From Bacillus sp. SLBN-46 (GTDB taxonomy: Bacteria > Bacillota > Bacilli > Bacillales > Cytobacillaceae), in the NCBI RefSeq assembly GCF_031453555.1, contig NZ_JAVIZM010000001.1:3727001-3791000 (forward strand): a stretch of DNA of 64,000 nt. The letters are read 5' to 3'. The notes below the pieces were generated by a model that saw nothing but the letters and a program-made list of their open reading frames with translations, was not told the origin of the DNA and did no database searches. Position 1 is the first letter of the stretch. Each line of letters opens with the position of its first letter. The position numbers and the translations under genes were made by a program. This document shows, one piece after another, positions 59,501 through 64,000 of the stretch.

Positions 59501-60105
59501 ACCTGACTTTCCAGTTCATGTAAAATATCATTCACACGATTTAAATTATCCTGTGTTTCAAATAATTTTACCTCTGCTTTTTTCTTGCGGTTTTTGTATT
59601 TTAAAACACCAGCTGCTTCTTCGAAGATAGTTCTGCGATCCTCAGCTTTACTGTTTAATATTTCTTCTACTTTTCCTTGACTAATGATGGAAAAGGCTTC
59701 TCTACCAAGACCTGAATCCATAAACAAGTCGATAATATCCTTCAGCCTACAGGGCTGTTTGTTAATGTAAAATTCACTCTCTCCTGAACGTGAAACACGT
59801 CTTGTCACACTTACTTCATTGTAATCTAACCCGATTCCTTGGTCCTGATTATCCAATGTCAGTGATACTTCAGCGAAATTCAGCGCTTTTCTAGTATCAC
59901 TGCCGGCAAAAATGATATCTTCCATTTTACTTCCTCGTAAAGATTTAGCGGACTGTTCACCTAGGACCCAGCGGATCGCATCAGTTATATTACTTTTGCC
60001 ACTCCCATTGGGACCCACTACAGCCGTAACCCCAGGAACAAAATCAACTCCAATGCGTTCTGCGAACGATTTAAATCCAATGATGTCCAACCGTTTTAAA
60101 AACAT
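56539..60105 (-). CDS. smc: Chromosome partition protein Smc
   Basis: A 1188-aa condensin. N-terminal ATPase half with GPNGSGKSNITDAIRW near 32, a coiled coil (about 165-500), the hinge (about 510-660, with GGSMTGGA after it), a second coiled coil, and the C-terminal half with LLSGGERALTAIALLF (signature) and PFCILDEVEAALDEANV (Walker B). Start at 60105 follows GGGAGG; the 7-codon extension contains that site. It lies between rnc and ftsY. Confidence 0.98.
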   Translation of the reverse strand: MFLKRLDIIGFKSFAERIGVDFVPGVTAVVGPNGSGKSNITDAIRWVLGEQSAKSLRGSKMEDIIFAGSDTRKALNFAEVSLTLDNQDQGIGLDYNEVSVTRRVSRSGESEFYINKQPCRLKDIIDLFMDSGLGREAFSIISQGKVEEILNSKAEDRRTIFEEAAGVLKYKNRKKKAEVKLFETQDNLNRVNDILHELESQVEPLKIQASMAKDFLEKKEELEKIEVALTVFEIEDLHQKWENLSKQLEEHQQEELKLSSDLQVKEAKIVETRDRITALDESITDLHNVLLHASEELEKLEGRKEVLKERKKNAAQNKEQLKTNITELTERISQLQKNRDMQAESVNELGEQVHSLQAKLKEKQEKLQLFTENIEEKIDSLKSEYIELLNQQAGAKNELKYIDQQLEQQERKSSRLDSENTKYIQERQIAQSKMEQIQSSLADFQKQLADQVVTFRDQQRKLETVKNNYEKQEKMLYQAYQLLQQAKSRKEMLEEMEEDYSGFFQGVKEVLKARDHKLKGIEGAVAELVTVPKEYETALETAFGGALQHIVVDTEQNARTAIQYLKQHSFGRATFLPLSVIKGRPLSAAQLSSIQNHPSLIGTAVSLVKFESRYAEVMNNLLGNVVITKDLKGANELAKILQYRCRLVTLEGDIVNPGGSMTGGAVKQKTSSLLTRKGELEDLKAKLVIMEEKTAGLEKTVKALKEEVQLTDQQLDEIRKNGEELRLNEQAVKGELREAELGVKNINERLAIYDLEKGQFSDEKNGLLKRKEELYKALETYQVNVTELDTQIVKLTEQKTSDLTSKETLTNEINDLKVEFASKNEQFTNIKERFTLTTEDLEESEKKLALYTEDLSLLSSEMTNSSSGEEQLEAAAKLKQQDKETTLQLITTRRQERLSLVDVLEDMELEAKELKRLHKGMIVVLKDEEVKINRLDVELENRLTHLREEYLLSFEGAKEQYPLTIPVEEARKKVKLIKLAIEELGSVNLGAIEEYERVSERYEFLNEQKSDLQEAKDTLYQVIEEMDIEMKKRFEQTFNGIREHFEPTFRALFGGGRADLVLTVPEDLLNTGVEIVAQPPGKKLQNLGLLSGGERALTAIALLFSILKVRPVPFCILDEVEAALDEANVYRFSQYLKQYSKETQFIVITHRKGTMEEADVLYGVTMQESGVSKLVSVRLEETKELVES

Positions 60106-60159
60106 TTCATTATCCTCCCCATGCAACCCGGGATTTCTCCTGCAAACATTTTGACATTT

Positions 60160-60900
60160 CTAGGTTGTTTTCGCTTTTAATACGTCCAGTGCCATTTGGG
60201 CGGCATGCTGTTCCGCTTCTTTTTTTGATTTTCCAGTTCCTACTCCCAGCTCATCTCCATTTAAGGACACTTTGGAAACAAATTCCTTGTTATGTGCTGG
60301 ACCTTTTTCTAATAGGACTTTGTATTCTAATGTTCCTGTTCCATCTCTTTGAATGAGTTCCTGTAATTGACTTTTAAAATCCATCACATGAGAAAAAGCA
60401 CCAGCATTTATTTTAGGAAAAACGACCATTTCAAGGAATTCAATGACTTTATCAATTCCTTGATCTAAATAGAGAGCTCCAATGAACGCCTCAAACACAT
60501 CCGCTAATAAAGCAGGGCGTTCTCTTCCGCCTGTCATTTCTTCCCCTTTTCCCAACAAAATGAGATTACCAAAACTGAGCTCATTAGCAAAAGAAACGAG
60601 TGATGGTTCACACACAATGGCTGCTCTCAATTTCGTTAGTTCTCCTTCAGTCATGGTAGGATATTTCTTAAAAAGAAATTGGGAAACGGTTAGCTCCAGT
60701 ACAGCATCTCCTAAAAATTCAAGTCTTTCATTATCCTCGAAAGGCTTTCTGCGATGCTCATTCACATAGGATGAATGAGTAAAAGCTTGCTTTAGTAATT
60801 TTTCATTTTCAATAGTAATTCCAATTGTCGTTTGAAAATCCTTAAATTGATTTTCCTTTGCGCGATTGTTCAACTCTTTTTCTTTACCGTTTTTGCGCAT
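60160..60900 (-). CDS. rnc: Ribonuclease III
   Basis: A 246-aa endonuclease that cuts double-stranded RNA, e.g. rRNA precursors and SRP RNA. The signature [14 protein letters not shown] lies near residue 58, the second acidic site in [17 protein letters not shown] near 130, and a dsRNA-binding domain fills about 175-244. Start at 60900 follows GGTGGAG. Two hairpins separate it from acpP. Confidence 0.97.
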   Translation of the reverse strand: MRKNGKEKELNNRAKENQFKDFQTTIGITIENEKLLKQAFTHSSYVNEHRRKPFEDNERLEFLGDAVLELTVSQFLFKKYPTMTEGELTKLRAAIVCEPSLVSFANELSFGNLILLGKGEEMTGGRERPALLADVFEAFIGALYLDQGIDKVIEFLEMVVFPKINAGAFSHVMDFKSQLQELIQRDGTGTLEYKVLLEKGPAHNKEFVSKVSLNGDELGVGTGKSKKEAEQHAAQMALDVLKAKTT

Positions 60901-60976
60901 AAAGTCTCCACCTTGCATTTAGTTTACAGACATTGCCTATTATGAGTTTAAAAAAGTTTCTTTAAAAACGCAAAGA

Positions 60977-61006
60977 AACTTGGCAGATAGTTTACTCTGC
61001 CAAGTT
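60977..61006 (-). terminator. Second hairpin after acpP
   Basis: AACTTGGCAGA/TCTGCCAAGTT, an 11-bp perfect stem with an 8-base loop; TCTTTGCGTTTTT follows on the minus strand. It stands 61 bases beyond acpP, behind a first hairpin. Confidence 0.65.
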
Positions 61007-61020
61007 CTATCATACAGAAT

Positions 61021-61046
61021 AAAGCTCCGTTTGAAAACGGAGCTTT
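61021..61046 (-). terminator. First hairpin after acpP
   Basis: AAAGCTCCGTTT/AAACGGAGCTTT, a 12-bp perfect stem with a 2-base apex, 21 bases after the acpP stop. The following sequence (ATTCTG) is not T-rich, so it may need the second hairpin. Confidence 0.65.
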
Positions 61047-61066
61047 GAGAATAAAATCTAACGAGA

Positions 61067-61300
61067 TTACTTACTGCTATTTATGTAATTAACAGCATCA
61101 CCAACAGTGCTGATTTTTTCAGCATCATCGTCAGAAATTTCCATATCGAACTCATCTTCCAATTCCATTACTAGTTCAACTACGTCAAGGGAATCAGCGC
61201 CAAGATCATCTTTAAATGAAGCTTCAAGCTTTACTTGAGACTCATCAACACCTAAGCGGTCAACGATGATTTTTGTAACACGTTCTAATACCTCTGCCAT
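61067..61300 (-). CDS. acpP: Acyl carrier protein
   Basis: A 77-aa acidic carrier of growing fatty acyl chains; phosphopantetheine attaches to Ser37 in [13 protein letters not shown]. Length and charge are typical. RBS GGGGAGGTG before the ATG. It follows fabG by 104 bases and completes the plsX-fabD-fabG-acpP group. Confidence 0.98.
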   Translation of the reverse strand: MAEVLERVTKIIVDRLGVDESQVKLEASFKDDLGADSLDVVELVMELEDEFDMEISDDDAEKISTVGDAVNYINSSK

Positions 61301-61404
61301 GCTCGTTCACCTCCCCTCAAGCTATTATAGAGTATTTCAATAAAATAATAAATGTTGTTTTTGATTAAAATTAGATTACTGTTCAGAAACAGTAATTCAT
61401 TTCA

Positions 61405-62148
61405 TTACATTACCATACCGCCATTTACATGGAAGGTTTGGCCAGTGATATACGATGAGTCATCAGAAGCTATGAAAGCAGTGATTTTAGCGATATCCTT
61501 AGCTTCTCCTAATCTTGCTAACGGAATCTGTTTTAACATTTCCGCTTTTACTTCCTCAGATAATTTATCTGTCATGTCAGTAGTAATAAACCCTGGAGCA
61601 ACTGCATTCACTGTAATATTACGTGACGCTAATTCCTTCGCAGTTGTTTTTGTTAAGCCAATAACTCCCGCTTTTGCAGCCACGTAGTTAGCTTGACCTG
61701 GATTTCCACTAACACCAACAACGGAAGCAATATTAATGATGCGACCAACTCGTTGTTTCATCATCTGTCTTGTTACCGCTTTTGTACATAGGAATACACC
61801 TTTAAGGTTAGTGTTAATAACATCATCCCATTCTTCTTCTTTCATTCGCATTAAAAGGTTGTCCCTTGTAATACCCGCGTTATTAATGAGGATGTCTAGT
61901 TTACCAAAACGGTCAATCGATGCTTTAACCATTTCAGTCACTTCTTGTGTATTTGAAACATCACATTTTATTGCCACAGCATCTCTGCCGAGTGCTTTAA
62001 TTTCATCGACTACTTCATTTGCTTTTGCTTCGCTGCCAGAAAAATTTACTGCAACATTTGCTCCTTGTCTTGCCAGCTCAAGAGCAATTTCCCTTCCAAT
62101 TCCTCTTGATGCTCCGGTAACAAGAGCTGCCTTCCCTGTTAAACTCAT
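61405..62148 (-). CDS. fabG: 3-oxoacyl-ACP reductase
   Basis: A 247-aa NADPH-dependent short-chain dehydrogenase of the fatty acid elongation cycle. [10 protein letters not shown] at 11-20, NNAG at 89-92, catalytic Ser142, Tyr155 and Lys159 (YVAAK), and the C-terminal HVNGGMVM. The ATG overlaps the fabD stop by 4 bases, so the two are coupled. RBS GGAGG inside fabD. Confidence 0.97.
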   Translation of the reverse strand: MSLTGKAALVTGASRGIGREIALELARQGANVAVNFSGSEAKANEVVDEIKALGRDAVAIKCDVSNTQEVTEMVKASIDRFGKLDILINNAGITRDNLLMRMKEEEWDDVINTNLKGVFLCTKAVTRQMMKQRVGRIINIASVVGVSGNPGQANYVAAKAGVIGLTKTTAKELASRNITVNAVAPGFITTDMTDKLSEEVKAEMLKQIPLARLGEAKDIAKITAFIASDDSSYITGQTFHVNGGMVM

Positions 62149-63092
62149 AGTTTTCCCTCCTTTAAGGCTTCCATTACTGCCATTGCACTTTCCTCATCAG
62201 ATACTGCGTATGTCTTAACGGTTTTATCAATTTTTTTGATTAATCCTGACAGAACTTTTCCAGGACCAATCTCGATGAAAGTATCGACTCCAAGGTCAAT
62301 CATTTTAGTAACAGAATCCTCCCATTGTACTGGGGAATATAACTGCTCGATCAACTTATCCTTAATTTCAGAAGCACTACTAACAGGTTGAGCTGTAACA
62401 TTTATAACAACTGGTATTTCAGCATCCTTCATCTCCATCCCATCTAGCACTTCACGCAACTGTTCAGCAGCTGGTTTCATTAATGATGAATGGAAAGGTC
62501 CGCTTACCTCTAAAGGAAGGACTCTTTTTGCGCCGGCTTCTTTCGCTTTCACACCTGCTCGTTCTACCCCTTCGCGTGAACCAGAAATGACAATTTGTCC
62601 GGGACAGTTTAAATTAGCTAAAGAAACCGGGAAGCCCTCTTCACTTACTGCTTTTGTTACGACAGAAAGAGGGTCACGATCCAGGCCAAGCACTGCAGCC
62701 ATAGAACCTTCGCCATTTGGTACAGCATGTTCCATAAACTCTCCACGTTTCCTAACGGCAATTACACCCTCTTCAAAGCTTAATACACCTGCAGCTACTA
62801 ATGCCGTGTACTCTCCTAAGCTATGTCCAGCAACAAAGTCCGCTTGGATCCCAGATTTTCGAAAAAAGTCTAAAATCGCCAAACTTGTTGTTAACAATGC
62901 AGGCTGGGTATTATAAGTTTTTGTCAATTCTTCTTTCGGACCTTCAAAAATAAGCTGGCTGAGTTTGGTATCTAGTGTTTTATCTGCTTTTTCAAAATAT
63001 CCCATTACCTCGGAGTATTTTTCAGCTAGTTCTTTCCCCATTCCTACTATCTGTGACCCTTGTCCAGGAAACACGAATGCTACCTTACTCAT
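62145..63092 (-). CDS. fabD: Malonyl-CoA:ACP transacylase
   Basis: A 315-aa transferase that loads malonyl groups on [15 protein letters not shown] at the N-terminus, catalytic Ser91 in [10 protein letters not shown], and the His region [12 protein letters not shown] near 200. RBS AAAAGGAG before the ATG. It lies 13 bases after plsX. In Bacillus the group is controlled by FapR, whose site would be outside this window. Confidence 0.97.
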   Translation of the reverse strand: MSKVAFVFPGQGSQIVGMGKELAEKYSEVMGYFEKADKTLDTKLSQLIFEGPKEELTKTYNTQPALLTTSLAILDFFRKSGIQADFVAGHSLGEYTALVAAGVLSFEEGVIAVRKRGEFMEHAVPNGEGSMAAVLGLDRDPLSVVTKAVSEEGFPVSLANLNCPGQIVISGSREGVERAGVKAKEAGAKRVLPLEVSGPFHSSLMKPAAEQLREVLDGMEMKDAEIPVVINVTAQPVSSASEIKDKLIEQLYSPVQWEDSVTKMIDLGVDTFIEIGPGKVLSGLIKKIDKTVKTYAVSDEESAMAVMEALKEGKL

Positions 63093-63105
63093 ATCGACAC
63101 TCCTT

Positions 63106-64000
63106 TTAACGTTCTATTTTTGTTGTCTTGTCCTCTTCAACCGTGTGCTTAATTAAGCCAACGACATCATTACTAACCATTTCTCTCGTTTGACGGATCG
63201 CACTAAAAATCGATTGAGCATTAGAAGAACCATGCGCTTTAATAACGGGTGCTTTTAATCCAAACAATCCAGCACCGCCATACTCGGAATAATCCATTGT
63301 ATTTTTTAAAGTCATAAGATTAGGCTTTAGAACCGCAGCCGCTAGTTTACTTGTAAAACTACTCATAAGCGCCGATTTTAACATTTTAAACATGGATAGA
63401 GCAGTACCTTCAATCGTTTTTAATACCATATTGCCTGTAAATCCATCGGTTACGACTACATCGGCTACCCCTTCAAGCAAATCTCTTGCTTCTACATTGC
63501 CAACAAAATTTAAATCTGCATTTTTTAAAAGGTCAAAAGTCTGCCTTGTCAGTTCATTCCCTTTCTTTTCTTCAGTACCAATATTTAAAAGACCGACTCT
63601 AGGTCTTTCAATTCCTCTTACTTTTTGGCTGTATATAGAGCCCATGATGGCATTTTGAAGCAAATGCTCAGGCTTGGCATCTGCATTTGCACCGACATCC
63701 AAGAGCAGGAAGCCCTCTCCACCAATCGTTGGCAGTGTAGGTGCTAAGGCCGGACGGTCAATACCTTCAATTCTACCGACAACAAAAAGTCCCGCTGCCA
63801 TTAATGCTCCTGTATTACCTGCTGAAATGCAAGCATCGGCTGCTCCGTCGGCTACCTGCTGGGCAGCTAATACCATGGAAGCAGTCTTTTTCCGACGAAC
63901 CGCTCTAACTGGTTCATCCGTTCCGAGAATCACTTCAGTCGTATGTAAAATAGAAATTCGGTCATGGCTAGTCAGGGTTTCTTTAATTTTATTTTCATCC
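63106..64000 (-). CDS. plsX: Phosphate acyltransferase PlsX, 5' end outside the window
   Basis: The frame is open from the right edge to the stop at 63106, so this is the C-terminal part (about 297 residues) of a protein usually near 330. It makes acyl-phosphate from acyl-ACP for phosphatidic acid synthesis. Motifs: [66 protein letters not shown] and [21 protein letters not shown]. The upstream codons [20 protein letters not shown] also fit PlsX, so the GTG at 63933 is internal. It precedes fabD. Confidence 0.95.
   Translation of the reverse strand, partial: DENKIKETLTSHDRISILHTTEVILGTDEPVRAVRRKKTASMVLAAQQVADGAADACISAGNTGALMAAGLFVVGRIEGIDRPALAPTLPTIGGEGFLLLDVGANADAKPEHLLQNAIMGSIYSQKVRGIERPRVGLLNIGTEEKKGNELTRQTFDLLKNADLNFVGNVEARDLLEGVADVVVTDGFTGNMVLKTIEGTALSMFKMLKSALMSSFTSKLAAAVLKPNLMTLKNTMDYSEYGGAGLFGLKAPVIKAHGSSNAQSIFSAIRQTREMVSNDVVGLIKHTVEEDKTTKIER

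Noticed and set aside
61736..62218. 160-codon plus-strand ORF opposite fabG/fabD
   Set aside because: It is complementary to well-conserved fabG codons and shows no ribosome site or recognisable domain.
63106..63933. GTG at 63933 as the plsX start
   Set aside because: The frame is open to the window edge and the upstream codons continue the PlsX family sequence, so the gene is cut by the window, not short.

Overview
The window is a stretch of conserved, low-GC, endospore-former (Bacillaceae, Bacillus-like) chromosome. All 60 genes I can support lie on the minus strand, so transcription runs from position 64000 down to 1. The gene order is the classic Bacillus core block from plsX-fabDG-acpP to spoIIIE-ymfC. 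Dipicolinate synthase (dpaAB), SpoIIIE, TepA, YlzJ, CodY, PolC and SipS-type signal peptidase together point to a spore-forming Bacillaceae. I cannot name the species; I see no rRNA, tRNA, CRISPR array, insertion sequence or prophage.

Layout in transcription order. (1) 64000-60160: plsX (5' end cut off), fabD, fabG, acpP, rnc, covering phospholipid and fatty-acid initiation and RNase III. (2) 60105-53742: smc, ftsY, ylxM, ffh, for chromosome organisation and the signal recognition particle. (3) 53632-49950: rpsP, khpA, ylqD, rimM, trmD, rplS, sipS/lepB, with a 148-bp palindromic repeat between khpA and ylqD. (4) 49926-37109: rbgA, rnhB, sucC, sucD, dprA, topA, trmFO, xerC, hslV, hslU, codY. 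(5) 36916-29387: rpsB, tsf, pyrH, frr, uppS, cdsA, dxr, rseP. (6) 29220-16957: polC, rimP, nusA, ylxR, ylxQ, infB, ylxP, rbfA, truB, ribF, rpsO. (7) 16711-1212: pnp, ylxY, mlpA, ymxH, dpaA, dpaB, asd, dapG, dapA, rnjB, tepA, ylzJ, spoIIIE. (8) 884-1: ymfC (GntR/UTRA regulator) and the first codons of a lipoprotein.

The genes form working groups. The asd-dapG-dapA operon makes dihydrodipicolinate, which dpaAB oxidises to dipicolinate for the spore core. pyrH, uppS, cdsA, dxr and rseP serve nucleotide, isoprenoid and membrane supply. rpsB, tsf, frr, infB, rbfA, rimP and rimM serve ribosome function and assembly. hslVU and codY follow xerC as in the B. subtilis cod operon. Many gene ends carry clear rho-independent terminators, and several good SigA-type promoters stand directly upstream of ribosomal-protein genes with structured leaders (rpsB, rplS, rpsO, rpsP).

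Compared with the B. subtilis order as I remember it, three things are missing: the large flagellar/chemotaxis cluster between codY and rpsB, proS between rseP and polC, and ylqG/ylqH between rnhB and sucC. The most unusual sequence is the palindromic element at 52919-53066. Its arms can form two mutually exclusive hairpins, one of them terminator-like, just before ylqD. A second candidate is a possible plus-strand small RNA at about 1073-1208. I found no clearly novel multi-gene system; this is overwhelmingly core genome.
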